Under the pieces are notes generated by a model, which worked only from the letters and a program-made list of their open reading frames with translations, did not search any database and had not been told where the DNA came from. From the NCBI RefSeq assembly GCF_900108015.1, contig NZ_FNVP01000001.1, positions 372,001-436,000 on the forward strand: DNA of 64,000 nt, given 5' to 3'. Both the position numbers and the translations under genes were made by a program. The DNA comes from Flavobacterium urumqiense. Lineage in GTDB: Bacteria; Bacteroidota; Bacteroidia; Flavobacteriales; Flavobacteriaceae. This document shows, piece after piece, positions 25,348 through 35,536 of the stretch; the first letter of the stretch is position 1; each line of letters starts with the position of its first letter.

Positions 25348-26622
25348 CTATTTTAAATCGTTTCCGATATCTTTTCTAAAATACATCTTATCAAAATTTA
25401 GCTTGTCTATGTTTTGGTAAGATTTTTTTATGGCCTCTTCAAAATCATTCCCATACGAAGTCACGGTTAAAACCCTTCCTCCATTCGAAACTACATTTCC
25501 GTTGTCCAATTTTGTTCCCGCATGAAAAACAATCGAATCCGTAATATTTTCTAATCCTGAAATCACTTTTCCTTTTTCAAAATCCTCCGGATATCCGCCA
25601 GAAACTACCATAATTGTAGTAGCACTTCTTTCGTCAACCTCCAGCGTAATTTCATCTAGTTTTTCATTGGCTACAGCCAAAAACAATTCAACTAAATCCG
25701 TTTTCAATCTTGGGATAACTACTTCTGTTTCCGGATCACCCATTCTCACGTTGTATTCAATTACGATTGGTTCATTATTCACATTTATCAATCCAATAAA
25801 CACAAATCCTTTATACGGAATTCCGTCTTTCTGGAAACCATCAATGGTTGGTTTTACGATGCGCGTTTCGATCTTTTCCATCAAAACAGCGTCAACATAA
25901 GGAACTGGAGAAACCGCTCCCATTCCGCCTGTATTTAATCCTGTGTCGCCTTCGCCAATACGTTTGTAATCTTTGGCAGTTGGCAAAATTTTATAACTTT
26001 TTCCATCAGTAAGAACAAAACAACTTAATTCTATACCATCCAGAAATTCTTCGATAACTACTTTTGAACTGGCAGCACCAAATTTTTTATGCACCAACAT
26101 GTTTCGTAATTCTTCTTTGGCTTCCGCCAAATCGTGAATAATCAAAACACCTTTTCCAGCTGCCAATCCATCCGCTTTTAAAACATAAGGCGGTTGTAAT
26201 GTTTCCAGGAATTCACATCCTTTTTCAACTGTTACGGCAGTAAAACTGTCGTAAGCCGCAGTCGGAATATTATGTTTAATCAAAAATTCTTTGGCAAATT
26301 CTTTACTTCCTTCTAATTGAGCACCAATTTTCGACGGTCCAATAACAGGAATATGTTTTAATTCGGTATCATTTAAAAAGAAATCATAAATTCCTTTTAC
26401 TAATGGATCTTCAGGTCCCACAACAACCATTTCTACTTTTTCCTGAATAACAAAAGCTTTTATAGCGTTAAAATCAGTTGGACTGATGTCGATATTGTTA
26501 GCTATTGAAGCTGTCCCGGCATTTCCCGGAGCTACAAAAAGTGTATCACAAAGCGGACTTTGAATCATTTTCCATGCAAATGCATGTTCTCTTCCGCCTG
26601 AACCTAGTAGTAAAATTGTCAT
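25348..26622 (-). CDS. purD: phosphoribosylamine-glycine ligase
   Basis: A 424-residue ATP-grasp enzyme for step two of purine biosynthesis (phosphoribosylamine + glycine + ATP to GAR). Motifs: N-terminal LLLGSGGREHAFAWKM (about 4-19), GPEDPLVKGIYD (about 69-80), the ATP-grasp lysine segment LKADGLAAGKGVLI (about 146-159), and the metal-binding IEYNVRMGDPETEVV (about 284-298). The length is typical. It is a single-gene unit with its own promoter element, separate from other pur genes. Confidence 0.98.
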   Translation of the reverse strand: MTILLLGSGGREHAFAWKMIQSPLCDTLFVAPGNAGTASIANNIDISPTDFNAIKAFVIQEKVEMVVVGPEDPLVKGIYDFFLNDTELKHIPVIGPSKIGAQLEGSKEFAKEFLIKHNIPTAAYDSFTAVTVEKGCEFLETLQPPYVLKADGLAAGKGVLIIHDLAEAKEELRNMLVHKKFGAASSKVVIEEFLDGIELSCFVLTDGKSYKILPTAKDYKRIGEGDTGLNTGGMGAVSPVPYVDAVLMEKIETRIVKPTIDGFQKDGIPYKGFVFIGLINVNNEPIVIEYNVRMGDPETEVVIPRLKTDLVELFLAVANEKLDEITLEVDERSATTIMVVSGGYPEDFEKGKVISGLENITDSIVFHAGTKLDNGNVVSNGGRVLTVTSYGNDFEEAIKKSYQNIDKLNFDKMYFRKDIGNDLK

Positions 26623-26647
26623 GGTGTAGTTTTCTTTAGTTGTATTG

Positions 26648-26655
26648 CAAAAATA
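26648..26655 (-). promoter_or_regulatory. promoter -7 element of purD
   Basis: Minus-strand TATTTTTG fits TAnnTTTG and lies 25 nt before the purD ATG. Confidence 0.6.
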
Positions 26656-26755
26656 ATTGCTTTTGAACGTAAAAAATAATTAATTTTCAAAAAGTTACCG
26701 GTTGTTGGCCATTACTTGCTGGTAAACATTATTTTTGATGAAATATACCCTTAAA

Positions 26756-28066
26756 ATGATTCCTATTTTTGACTTAACGCTCCAAATAAATGGTTTTCCA
26801 ATGAAGGAAGCTAAAGCCGAACTGCGAAAGATTGTCGCTTTTTCAGAAAAAGAACACAACCATTTTGTCGAAAATAAAAAACAAGAAATTGTTGATTTTC
26901 ATTTGCAAAATAATCCTTTTTATAAAGAATTAGTCGGATCAAAAAATTATAAAAACTGGAATGATTTACCGGTTTTAAATAAACAAAATTTACAAAAACC
27001 ATTACTGGAAAGACTTTCAAAAGGATATTCTACTAAAAATAGTTACGTCAATAAAACCTCCGGCTCCAGCGGTGATCCGTTTGTATTTGCCAAGGATAAA
27101 TACTGTCATGCCTTGACTTGGGCTTCTAATATCTATCGTTTTGATTGGTACGGAATTAATTTTAATAGTTCTTATCAAGCCCGTTTCTATGGGATTCCAA
27201 TGGATTTTATTGGCAATAAAAAAGAACGTTTTAAGGATTTATTGAGTAATCGCTTTCGTTTTTCTATTTTTGATTTATCGGATGATGTGTTGGAAGGTTT
27301 TTTACAAAATTTTCGAACCAAAAAATTCGATTATATAAACGGATATACGAGTTCAATTGTTATGTTTGCCAAATTTTTACAGAATAAAAATATCATATTA
27401 TCCGCAATTTGCCCCAGTTTGAAGGTCTGCATGGTGACTTCCGAAATGCTTTTTGAGGACGATAAAATCCTGTTAGAGAAACAATTTGGAATTCCAATTG
27501 TTAACGAATACGGTGCTTCGGAATTGGATTTGATAGCTTTCCAAAACCCAAATGGCGAATGGCAGGTAAATTCCGAAACTTTGTTTGTCGAGATTTTGGA
27601 TGACGATAATCAAGTTGTCCCAAATGGTACTTTTGGGCGGATTGTCATTACTTCCTTATTCAATAAAGCGCATCCATTTATTCGCTACGACATTGGTGAT
27701 ATTGGGATTTTGGATGAAAAAAGCACCTTGCAAAAACCCATTCTCAAGAAATTAATTGGTAGAACAAATGATGTTGCTATTTTACCAAGCGGAAAAAAAT
27801 CTCCTGGATTGACCTTTTATTATGTGACCAAAAGCATCATTGAGGACGATGGAAACGTAAAGGAATTCATTATTAAACAAACAAAAATAGATTCTTTTGA
27901 AATTGAGTATGTATGTGAAACCGAATTAAATTTGGCACAAATTAAAAAAATTAAAAAGGCTATTGAATTATATCTGGAACCTGGTTTGAATTTTAAGTTT
28001 ACCAGAAAAGAAACTTTAGAAAGAAGCAATCGCGGAAAATTAAAACAGTTTAAATCGATGCTTTAG
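26756..28066 (+). CDS. PaaK-like adenylate-forming ligase of polysaccharide loci
   Basis: About 436 residues. The ATP-binding signature KTSGSSGDPFVFAKD (about 100-114) is the P-loop-like motif of phenylacetate-CoA ligase relatives, and EYGASEL plus RYDIGDIGILD plus GRTNDVAILPSGKK are the later adenylation motifs. Members of this subgroup (CapK-like) occur in capsule and exopolysaccharide loci, as here; the true acceptor is unknown. The start MIPIFDLTLQINGFP is preferred over MMKYTLK seven codons upstream because TATTTTTG immediately before that looks like the promoter. Its 3' end overlaps the convergent GT2 gene by 17 nt. Confidence 0.85.
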   Translation: MIPIFDLTLQINGFPMKEAKAELRKIVAFSEKEHNHFVENKKQEIVDFHLQNNPFYKELVGSKNYKNWNDLPVLNKQNLQKPLLERLSKGYSTKNSYVNKTSGSSGDPFVFAKDKYCHALTWASNIYRFDWYGINFNSSYQARFYGIPMDFIGNKKERFKDLLSNRFRFSIFDLSDDVLEGFLQNFRTKKFDYINGYTSSIVMFAKFLQNKNIILSAICPSLKVCMVTSEMLFEDDKILLEKQFGIPIVNEYGASELDLIAFQNPNGEWQVNSETLFVEILDDDNQVVPNGTFGRIVITSLFNKAHPFIRYDIGDIGILDEKSTLQKPILKKLIGRTNDVAILPSGKKSPGLTFYYVTKSIIEDDGNVKEFIIKQTKIDSFEIEYVCETELNLAQIKKIKKAIELYLEPGLNFKFTRKETLERSNRGKLKQFKSML

Positions 28067-28832
28067 TGTTTTTTATATAGCGTGGTTTAATTAGCAATTG
28101 AGTAAATAAAAAACCCGTCATGCAAAGTAAAGAAAATACTAAATTAAACCCGTGAAATCTTCTATAAACGGCAAAATTGTGCTTTAACAAATTAAGTTTA
28201 GAAGCTGATATGGAGTTTTCTCTAATTCTGTAAAAAGCTAAACTTTCAGGAATAGGCTGCACACTTTTTATCTTTTTTAGGATTGTAAGCCATAACATCC
28301 AGTCTTGACGTTTCCTGATCGAAGAAATAGTTATTTTCCCAAAATAATTTACATCATAAATACCCGTAAGATTCCCAACGTAATTGCAAAAAAACAATTG
28401 TCTGTAAGAAAGATTTCTGGGAGCCTCCACTCTTTTATTCAATTCCTTTCCTTGTTCATTAATGCAATCGTAAAAAGAAAAAGTAAAAGGCAAATTATTA
28501 TTTTTAAGAAAATTAATTTGAATTTCCAATTTCTTTGGTTTCCACAAATCGTCTGCGTCTAAAAAAGAAATATACCGTCCCTTACATTTGGTTAACGCAG
28601 TATTTCGTGCTATTCCGGTACCTGAATTTTTTTCGGATTGAAAAAGTTTAATTCTATTATCCTGAAGTGCAATTTTTGTAACAATTGAAATCGTTGCATC
28701 GGAAGAATAATCATCCACAATAATCATTTCCCAATTTTTGTAGGTTTGATTCTGGACAGATTGAATCGTTTCAGTAATGAATTTTTCAGAATTAAAAGAC
28801 GGTGTTATAATTGAAACTAGCGGTATTTCCAT
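28050..28832 (-). CDS. glycosyltransferase family 2 protein
   Basis: A 260-residue GT-A enzyme. The N-terminal VSIITPSFNSEKFITETIQS and MIIVDDYSSDATISIV segments are the nucleotide-binding motifs, and YISFLDADDLWKPKKLE contains the DxD metal site (about 90-95). After about 200 residues it ends in a hydrophobic stretch (FSLLCMTGFLFTQLLI), perhaps a membrane anchor. It starts 1 nt after the stop of the priming sugar transferase, so it probably adds the second or a later sugar to the lipid-linked intermediate. Confidence 0.93.
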   Translation of the reverse strand: MEIPLVSIITPSFNSEKFITETIQSVQNQTYKNWEMIIVDDYSSDATISIVTKIALQDNRIKLFQSEKNSGTGIARNTALTKCKGRYISFLDADDLWKPKKLEIQINFLKNNNLPFTFSFYDCINEQGKELNKRVEAPRNLSYRQLFFCNYVGNLTGIYDVNYFGKITISSIRKRQDWMLWLTILKKIKSVQPIPESLAFYRIRENSISASKLNLLKHNFAVYRRFHGFNLVFSLLCMTGFLFTQLLIKPRYIKNTKASI

Positions 28833-28833
28833 T

Positions 28834-30327
28834 TTAATATGCTTTTTCTTCGCCTCTTAAAACATTGACAACCGTTTGTGAAATTATTTTCAAATCTAAG
28901 ATAAGCGACCAGTTTTCGATGTAAAAAATATCAAATTTAATTCGGTTAATCATGTCTTTTTCAGTTTCTATTTCACCTCGACACCCGCTAACTTGAGCTA
29001 AACCTGTAATGCCTGGTTTTACACAGTGTCGAACCATATATTTTTTTATTTTTTTTCCATATGATTTATTTTGAGACCAAAGATGCGGACGAGGACCAAC
29101 AACTGACATATCGCCAAGTAAAACGTTCAAAAATTGTGGCATTTCATCTATACTAGTTTTTCTCATGAATTTTCCAATTCTAGTCACGCGTGGATCATTT
29201 TTTGAGGCCTCATTTTCCGTTGTCCTATTGATTCTCATGGAGCGAAATTTGTAACAAAAAAATTCATTTTCATCAATTCCTGGTCTTCCTTGTTTGAAAA
29301 AAATGGGTCCTTTTGATTCTAATTTTATTAAAACTGCTAATATCGGCATTAGCCAAGACAAAATAAACATCATCACAAATAATGAAAAAACAACATCAAA
29401 AGATCTTTTGAGGACTTTAATCACAGGCTCATGTAAAATCGTTTTCTTTAAGGACAGCACTGGGAAAAAATCGTAATAATCAATTTTTAAGTTTTTTGAA
29501 AAAATTTCTTTAGTATCAGGTATGAACTTAATTGTCTTATTATTTTCATCTGCAAAATCTATTAAATCTTTCAAATACGAATTGGAAATTTCATTCAATG
29601 AACAATAAATTTCATCAATACTATTTTGAAGTACAAAAGGTTTCAAATCAGCTAACTTTCCTCTTATATTTTGATTTGATTTCTTGTCTGAAAAATATCC
29701 AAAAAAACGATAGCCATAATCATTTCTTCTTTCAAAAAGATCTTTCAACCGAATTGCTTCAGGAGTATATCCAATAATTACCGCACTTCTATAATTACTT
29801 CCTGTTACTATTCTGTATTCCTTTAAACAATAAAACAGTAAAAATTTAGATAAAGAAATCAACATTACACTAGAAATCATAAAAAAAGCAATAGCAGAAC
29901 CACTGAAAACAACTTGTTTTTCGAATGGAAAATAGGCAATAACGATTAATAGAAACAGAACAGACTGTTTAACTATTTTTGAAATAATTTCTATTGGGGT
30001 ACTAAAGCGATACACTTCATAAAACTGTATAAAAATAGCTGCGCTGATCCATCCAATCGTTTGATAAACAAGATATAGTTCCGTGTTTAAATTAAGCCCT
30101 CTAAAGAAAGATACACTCATAACAGAAATAACTAATAGATCTATTGTAACACTTATTGGCCTAATGTATTTTGAATATCTTGCTGTTTGAGATGCAGTCA
30201 TAATGAGCGCGTATAACCTATTGGGTTTTTTTTCTTTTATTTTTGTAAAATTTCTATTATCAATGTTTTGAAATTGCCACAGGTAATAGTCATTATTTAC
30301 AATCGGTTCACTTTGACTTTCCAACAT
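28834..30327 (-). CDS. priming sugar transferase (exopolysaccharide polyprenyl glycosylphosphotransferase)
   Basis: A 497-residue WbaP/WcaJ-type enzyme that moves a sugar-1-phosphate to undecaprenyl phosphate, the first committed step of repeat-unit synthesis. There are four to five N-terminal membrane helices, a CoA-binding-like segment ([18 protein letters not shown], about 180-197), a further membrane helix ([18 protein letters not shown], about 312-329) and the catalytic bacterial sugar transferase domain with [33 protein letters not shown] and [13 protein letters not shown]. It begins the minus-strand run with the GT2 gene. Confidence 0.95.
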   Translation of the reverse strand: MLESQSEPIVNNDYYLWQFQNIDNRNFTKIKEKKPNRLYALIMTASQTARYSKYIRPISVTIDLLVISVMSVSFFRGLNLNTELYLVYQTIGWISAAIFIQFYEVYRFSTPIEIISKIVKQSVLFLLIVIAYFPFEKQVVFSGSAIAFFMISSVMLISLSKFLLFYCLKEYRIVTGSNYRSAVIIGYTPEAIRLKDLFERRNDYGYRFFGYFSDKKSNQNIRGKLADLKPFVLQNSIDEIYCSLNEISNSYLKDLIDFADENNKTIKFIPDTKEIFSKNLKIDYYDFFPVLSLKKTILHEPVIKVLKRSFDVVFSLFVMMFILSWLMPILAVLIKLESKGPIFFKQGRPGIDENEFFCYKFRSMRINRTTENEASKNDPRVTRIGKFMRKTSIDEMPQFLNVLLGDMSVVGPRPHLWSQNKSYGKKIKKYMVRHCVKPGITGLAQVSGCRGEIETEKDMINRIKFDIFYIENWSLILDLKIISQTVVNVLRGEEKAY

Positions 30328-30584
30328 AAAATTTAATTTGTTTTGCAGGCGAACAGAACCACCAAAAATTACAATATGTAAATATGTTGCTATTTTTCTA
30401 TTTTATGAAAGATACAACGTATAGTAAAACTATACAATCCCTTATAAACTTCAAATTAATTTCTAATGCACTAAATTATATCCTCTTTATCAAACAAATC
30501 TATAAAAAAAACTATTTATAGGTGCTGATCCTGCTATATAACCACAAAAGATACAAAGTACAATTTGTCTCAAAATAAATTTCT

Positions 30585-31568
30585 CTACTTTATATAACCC
30601 GAAAAATCCTTATGCTCTTCTTTAGAAAGTTCTTCTTTTGACAATGATTTAAAATAGTCATAGGTGATTTTCATTCCCTCAGCGCGATCTACCTTTGCCT
30701 CCCAACCTAGCAATTTTCTAGCTTTTGTAATATCCGGTTGTCTTTGCAATGGATCATTTATTGGTAAAGGAAAATAAACCACTCTTTGATTCGTCCCTGT
30801 CAGTTTTATAATTTCTTCAGCAAAATCTTTAATGGTAATTTCATCCGGATTACCAATATTTACGGGAAGAACATAATCAGAATGCAATAATCTAAAAATT
30901 CCTTCGACCTGATCATCAACATAACAAAAAGAACGCGTTTGCATTCCATCGCCAAAAATAGTCAAGTCTTCGCCGCGAAGCGCCTGACCTATAAATGCAG
31001 GAATAACTCTACCGTCATTGAGTCTCATTCTTGGACCGTATGTATTAAAAATTCGAACAATTCTAGTTTCTACTCCGTGAAAAGTATGGTAAGCCATTGT
31101 TATTGATTCCTGAAAACGTTTGGCTTCATCGTAAACACCTCTTGGCCCAATCGTGTTTACATTTCCATAATATTCTTCTGTTTGAGGATGAACTAATGGA
31201 TCTCCGTAAACTTCAGAAGTAGATGCAATAAGAATTCTAGCTTTTTTTACTCGTGCCAAACCTAAAAGATTATGTGTCCCCAGTGAACCTACTTTCAAGG
31301 TTTGAATAGGAATTTTCAAATAATCAATTGGACTTGCCGGTGAAGCAAAATGCAATATATAATCCAATTGACCCGGAACGTGAACAAATTTGGTAATATC
31401 ATGATGATAAAATTCAAAATTCTCCAGTTTGAACAAATGTTCTATGTTTTTTAAATCTCCAGTGATAAGATTATCCATTCCAATGACAAAATAACCTTCT
31501 TTTATAAAACGGTCACAAAGATGCGATCCTAAAAATCCTGCTGCTCCGGTGATAAGTATTCTTTTCAT
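30585..31568 (-). CDS. UDP-glucuronate decarboxylase (UDP-xylose synthase)
   Basis: A 327-residue extended SDR enzyme. The NAD motif [14 protein letters not shown] is at about 8-21, the catalytic Ser/Thr-Tyr-Lys set is visible as [10 protein letters not shown] and YDEAKRFQE, and [18 protein letters not shown] and [14 protein letters not shown] are characteristic of UXS. It turns UDP-glucuronate into UDP-xylose with internal NAD recycling. No UDP-glucose dehydrogenase is in the window, so its substrate comes from elsewhere. Lies between the methyltransferase and the sugar transferase, so xylose or a derivative is probably part of the glycan. The gap 30328-30584 holds no gene. Confidence 0.95.
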   Translation of the reverse strand: MKRILITGAAGFLGSHLCDRFIKEGYFVIGMDNLITGDLKNIEHLFKLENFEFYHHDITKFVHVPGQLDYILHFASPASPIDYLKIPIQTLKVGSLGTHNLLGLARVKKARILIASTSEVYGDPLVHPQTEEYYGNVNTIGPRGVYDEAKRFQESITMAYHTFHGVETRIVRIFNTYGPRMRLNDGRVIPAFIGQALRGEDLTIFGDGMQTRSFCYVDDQVEGIFRLLHSDYVLPVNIGNPDEITIKDFAEEIIKLTGTNQRVVYFPLPINDPLQRQPDITKARKLLGWEAKVDRAEGMKITYDYFKSLSKEELSKEEHKDFSGYIK

Positions 31569-31749
31569 ATAAACTTTTATTGTACGAAATAATTTATTAA
31601 AAAAGTAAACGGATTACTTCAAATAACATTGGACTCTTTTTCGTTAAAAAGAGATTGCTGTCAAAAATAACCTTATCCTTAGGATTGTGAAAGAAATATA
31701 AGTAAAAATTTTTTTATAATCGATTATCTTTAATCAGAAAGGATTAAAA

Positions 31750-32478
31750 TTATTCTATTTTTTCTAAAACAAATACATTATTGAAATAGGCTGTTTTATC
31801 AACTGGCAATAATAGGCTAAACAGAACTCCAAAAAAGTTGAAAAAGATGATGAAAGGAATAAGAAATACCTGTCTTACATTTTTATTATCAGGGAGAATA
31901 TTCTTTATGTAATTTAAATTAAATTGAAAAATCACTTCAATATAATTTCCTGTTTTAAAATTCTCCATCACCTTAAAACCATTTTTTTGATACAAATGTT
32001 TTAAAGCCGGCGTTGTATATCTTGCAAAATCAGAGGGCATTTCATGCTCTTCCCACATAAAAGGAGTTGTAATCAGTGCTGTTCCATTTTTCTTCAAAAC
32101 TCTATTAAATTCCTTTAATAATTCGTCAATATTAAAAACATGTTCTAAAACCTCAGTGCATAAAAGAGAATCAAATTGTTCATTTTCAAATGGAATTTTT
32201 TTGCCATCATAAAACTCATCGACTTCATTATAATTTTGTTCTCTTCCTTCAATCTTATAATCTACGCCAATGTATTCCTTTACGTTTACAAATAGTTTTT
32301 TATAGGGTTTCGTTCCACAACCAAAATCCAACAAAGAACCATCAAGTTTATGCGCATTTTTTTTTATGGCATTTCGAATCGATTTCCTGATCAAAAAATT
32401 ATAATTGATGAAAAACCCGATAATTCCGGGATGGAATTTTTCTTTCTTAATCTTTTGTTTGATAAACTCTTTATACAT
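31750..32478 (-). CDS. class I SAM-dependent methyltransferase
   Basis: About 242 residues from ATG 32478 (a GTG at 32511, 2 nt after the GT4 stop, would add 11 residues). The SAM motif is LLDFGCGTKPYKKLFVN, followed by YIGVDYKIE (acidic residue of motif II), a DSLLCTEVLEHVFNIDELL post-motif and LITTPFMWEEHEMPSDFARY. A C-terminal hydrophobic stretch (VFLIPFIIFFNFFGVLFSLL) may anchor it to the membrane. It probably methylates a sugar or lipid-linked intermediate of the polysaccharide; the substrate is unknown. Confidence 0.9.
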   Translation of the reverse strand: MYKEFIKQKIKKEKFHPGIIGFFINYNFLIRKSIRNAIKKNAHKLDGSLLDFGCGTKPYKKLFVNVKEYIGVDYKIEGREQNYNEVDEFYDGKKIPFENEQFDSLLCTEVLEHVFNIDELLKEFNRVLKKNGTALITTPFMWEEHEMPSDFARYTTPALKHLYQKNGFKVMENFKTGNYIEVIFQFNLNYIKNILPDNKNVRQVFLIPFIIFFNFFGVLFSLLLPVDKTAYFNNVFVLEKIE

Positions 32479-32513
32479 TAAAATTCTTTTTTTCGATAGT
32501 AATTCAATCACTG

Positions 32514-33629
32514 TTATTTCAAATAAATAGATTCTAGTTCAGAAATATTTTTTTTGATGTTGTGTTTTTCAGCATACAAATGGAAAGCATTTTTTGAGAA
32601 TTTATCCAATAATTCTTTATCGTCCAATAGCTTTAAAATTCTACATTTAAAACCATTTATATCCTCGTTACCAACAACAAACCCATTATGATTATCAATA
32701 ATTAAATCTTTATTTCCGTCACAATTCGTAACTACGCAAGCTTTAGACAGTGCCAAACTTTCAATAACAGCATACGGCATTCCTTCATATCTTGAGGTTG
32801 AAAGATAAAACTTAGAATGACTGATAATATTAAAAACATCGGTTCTTTCTGTCCAATCTAAAAGTGTTACGTCATTACTCATGTCTAACTCCTGAATCAA
32901 ACTTTTAACTGATTTCAACTGCCCTGATACCGGACCAACTCCCATTATGACTAAATGAATTTTATTTTCTTTATTGACCTCATGCATCACTCGTATCATT
33001 TGCTCAATATTTTTTTGATAGGACGGTCGACCAACGGTACAAATATATTCATCCGGCCACGTTTTAGGAATCGTTAAGGGATGTATTTTAGTTATTGGTT
33101 CAATACAGTTGTTGAAAACTATCGCGTTTTCTGGTTTATACCCAACTTCTTCTGTAGCGCGCTTTTTTTCTGATCGTGATGTAGCTAAAAGCAGACTGTT
33201 TCCATTGGCAAGAAACTTTTCAATACTTAAAAAAAAACTTCTTTTCAGGATGTTTTGCGTACTTAAATAAGAGAAAGCGTGCGGCGTATAAATTACTCTT
33301 ATTCCTAATAATCTTCCCGTAATTCGGCCTACAATTCCACCCTTAGCGCTGTGTGCGTGTATTACATTTGGCTTTTCTTTTTTTAGAATTTTATACGTTT
33401 GAAAAAGTGATTTAATATCATCAACTATTGAAATATCTCTAAAAATAGAAACTCTGTATTCTTTTACTTTATTTCCATTTTTATCAAAAAAAGGTTTAAT
33501 AGTGTCTTTTGTTCCGTGAATAACGATGTTTTCAAACGAATCAATATTCATATTTTCTAAAATAAGTCTCAAATAGACATCAACTCCGCCTATCGAATGT
33601 AATAAATGAACGATCTTTAGTTTTGCCAT
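32514..33629 (-). CDS. glycosyltransferase family 4 protein
   Basis: A 371-residue GT-B enzyme. The N-terminal domain begins IVHLLHSIGGVDVYLRLILE with the acceptor-site glycine pair and VIHAHSAKGGIVGRITGRLL; the C-terminal donor domain shows ICTVGRPSYQKNIEQMIRV and the E-x7-E signature region YLSTSRYEGMPYAVIESLAL. These enzymes are retaining transferases in glycan assembly. Same strand as the methyltransferase, 2-35 nt apart, so co-transcription is likely. Confidence 0.94.
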   Translation of the reverse strand: MAKLKIVHLLHSIGGVDVYLRLILENMNIDSFENIVIHGTKDTIKPFFDKNGNKVKEYRVSIFRDISIVDDIKSLFQTYKILKKEKPNVIHAHSAKGGIVGRITGRLLGIRVIYTPHAFSYLSTQNILKRSFFLSIEKFLANGNSLLLATSRSEKKRATEEVGYKPENAIVFNNCIEPITKIHPLTIPKTWPDEYICTVGRPSYQKNIEQMIRVMHEVNKENKIHLVIMGVGPVSGQLKSVKSLIQELDMSNDVTLLDWTERTDVFNIISHSKFYLSTSRYEGMPYAVIESLALSKACVVTNCDGNKDLIIDNHNGFVVGNEDINGFKCRILKLLDDKELLDKFSKNAFHLYAEKHNIKKNISELESIYLK

Positions 33630-33833
33630 TTTCTGATGTAAAAAAATAATAATCGTTATTTATTTCTTGCGTAATTATAGTTAAAAATTCAAATGTATCA
33701 CAAATTTAATAATTACAAAGTATTGCTTTCAATTAAAGGCAAATCACATTTATAAAATATATTCAGTTTCTTTGATTAAAAAAAATAACGATATTTACCA
33801 AAATTTTAATTTTTACCATTTAAATAAATTCAA

Positions 33834-34220
33834 ATGAAAAAAACGTTTATGATTGCGACTCTAGTTGCTTTATTTTCATTGTCTTGTGGAAACAAGAAAG
33901 AGGAAACGACCCAGCAAGATGCCATTCAAGAGGTTGTGCCTACAGCGAATAATGAAGTAAAAATTGAAGTTACTGACTTTGACCGTTACGAAGGCAAAAT
34001 TGTTTTGGGAACTAATGGTCAATGGTATTTAATAAAAGAAGGGGTTCGCTGGAGAACAAATTCTGTGGCTGCTACAGATGATTATATCAAAACGCTTCCT
34101 CCCGGCAAAGATTATGTTGTAAAAAATGTTCCTATGGAGACATTGCAGCAATTTTCAGAAGTTGGAGAAATTCTTCCAAAACTGGAATTTAAAAAAGATG
34201 TAATTAAAACCGCTAAATAA
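33834..34220 (+). CDS. small lipoprotein
   Basis: A 128-residue exported protein: KKTFMIATLVALFSLSCGNK gives a signal peptide with lipobox LFSLSC (Cys about 18). The mature part has a Thr/Gln linker and then a compact hydrophilic domain with RYEGKIVLGTNGQWYLIKEG and WRTNSVAATDDYIKTLPPG. I do not recognise the family. It is the only plus-strand gene inside the polysaccharide region, divergent from the GT4 gene and followed by its own terminator. Confidence 0.85.
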   Translation: MKKTFMIATLVALFSLSCGNKKEETTQQDAIQEVVPTANNEVKIEVTDFDRYEGKIVLGTNGQWYLIKEGVRWRTNSVAATDDYIKTLPPGKDYVVKNVPMETLQQFSEVGEILPKLEFKKDVIKTAK

Positions 34221-34232
34221 GCGGTTTTTTTA
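34206..34232 (+). terminator. terminator overlapping the lipoprotein stop codon
   Basis: AAACCGC (34207-34213) pairs with GCGGTTT (34221-34227), loop containing the TAA stop, followed by a T-run. Confidence 0.85.
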
Positions 34233-34243
34233 TTCTAAAAATA

Positions 34244-35536
34244 TTACGTAACAGTAAGTTTGTTCTTTTGTTGCAACCAATAACTGGCGAATATAGAAAT
34301 CCATAACCCGCTGAAAACAATTCCATCAAAACGAAGAAGGAAGTCATCTGTAAGGTTTGAAGTAAAAAACAGGAAAAAGAAAGAAATTATGACTGGATTT
34401 TTCGTTTTAAATCCCATAAAAGCAATAAATCCAATATAAAGCAAAGCAACAATTGGTCCCAATATTCCAAATTTTAATAAATAATCTAAAAATTGATTGT
34501 GTGTTGGAAACTCATATTTTGTCAAAAATATTTGATTTGTTTCTTTAAAATACTTAATTAATTCTGTCTTCCCATCTGATGCTCCTACTCCAAAGGGAAG
34601 ATTTTTAAGAGACAATTCCCAAGCTGATTTCCAGATTGATAATCGGGTTACAAACGAACTGTATACGGCTATTTCAGGATGATTTATTTCATCTAATTTA
34701 CCTACTTTGTCCATATTCGAAAAAATCTGCGTCGAATACTTTTCTTTCATGTAAGGATCCTTTTGTAGGAATAAAAATAAAACGGAACCACTCAAAATCA
34801 GTGTTATTATTGCTTTTTTGAAAATAACTTTAAAACTATACCTTTTGGAAATTTGAAAATATCCAACCGTCATAAAACCAACCAAAGTAGCTAGTAAAGC
34901 CATTCTGGTATTCACGTATAAGACAAAGAAGAACGAGAGAATAAAAAGGGTTAAATTTCTAATTTTAAACCACTTATTCTCATTTATATTTGAAGGTTCA
35001 AACAAAAAATAAATATTAGAAAAAGCGACAAAAGCCAAATGCATATTGAGCGCGGGAGCATGAATCCCAATACTGTCAGAAAACACATAACCCATTTCCC
35101 AAAGATGAATTCCATTGAGGTATTTGAAAAAATGCTCCGGATCCAGTATTATAAAACGCACAAAAAAGAAAGTCATAATAAAAGTTGTACCCATGCAATA
35201 GGCTTTCAAAATTTTATGAAATTGAATTCGCTGATAGTTTCCAATTATAAAAAGTGGAAAAAAGAGCAGTGATAGACTTTTTTCCAATGATTTTAAACCA
35301 AGATCGTAAGAATTATTAGTTCCAAAAAACAATATTTCCATCAAAAATGGAGATGCTATTACCAACATAATCGGTAATTGGCTTTTTGAAATTTTTATTT
35401 TTTTTAAAAACAATAAATTAAAAACTACAAAAACGATTAAGAAAACTGTACATAGTTTTCTGAAAATTAATGTAATAGCAATTAAAAATAAAAATAAATT
35501 AAATACTTTGTCGAATGTCTTTTCTGAAATCTTCAT
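34244..35536 (-). CDS. O-antigen ligase/polymerase-like membrane protein
   Basis: About 430 residues from MKISEKTFDKVFNLF (M5 of the longer frame). There are about 10-12 hydrophobic segments and a large loop (about 270-360) with VTRLSIWKSAWELSLKNLPFGVGASDGKTE and the THNQFLDYLLKFGILG motif typical of the Wzy_C/WaaL family, in which the His after the loop is important. Such proteins join or polymerise lipid-linked glycans at the outer face of the inner membrane. Its start overlaps the end of the upstream gene by 38 nt. Whether it is a polymerase or a ligase cannot be read. Confidence 0.88.
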   Translation of the reverse strand: MKISEKTFDKVFNLFLFLIAITLIFRKLCTVFLIVFVVFNLLFLKKIKISKSQLPIMLVIASPFLMEILFFGTNNSYDLGLKSLEKSLSLLFFPLFIIGNYQRIQFHKILKAYCMGTTFIMTFFFVRFIILDPEHFFKYLNGIHLWEMGYVFSDSIGIHAPALNMHLAFVAFSNIYFLFEPSNINENKWFKIRNLTLFILSFFFVLYVNTRMALLATLVGFMTVGYFQISKRYSFKVIFKKAIITLILSGSVLFLFLQKDPYMKEKYSTQIFSNMDKVGKLDEINHPEIAVYSSFVTRLSIWKSAWELSLKNLPFGVGASDGKTELIKYFKETNQIFLTKYEFPTHNQFLDYLLKFGILGPIVALLYIGFIAFMGFKTKNPVIISFFFLFFTSNLTDDFLLRFDGIVFSGLWISIFASYWLQQKNKLTVT

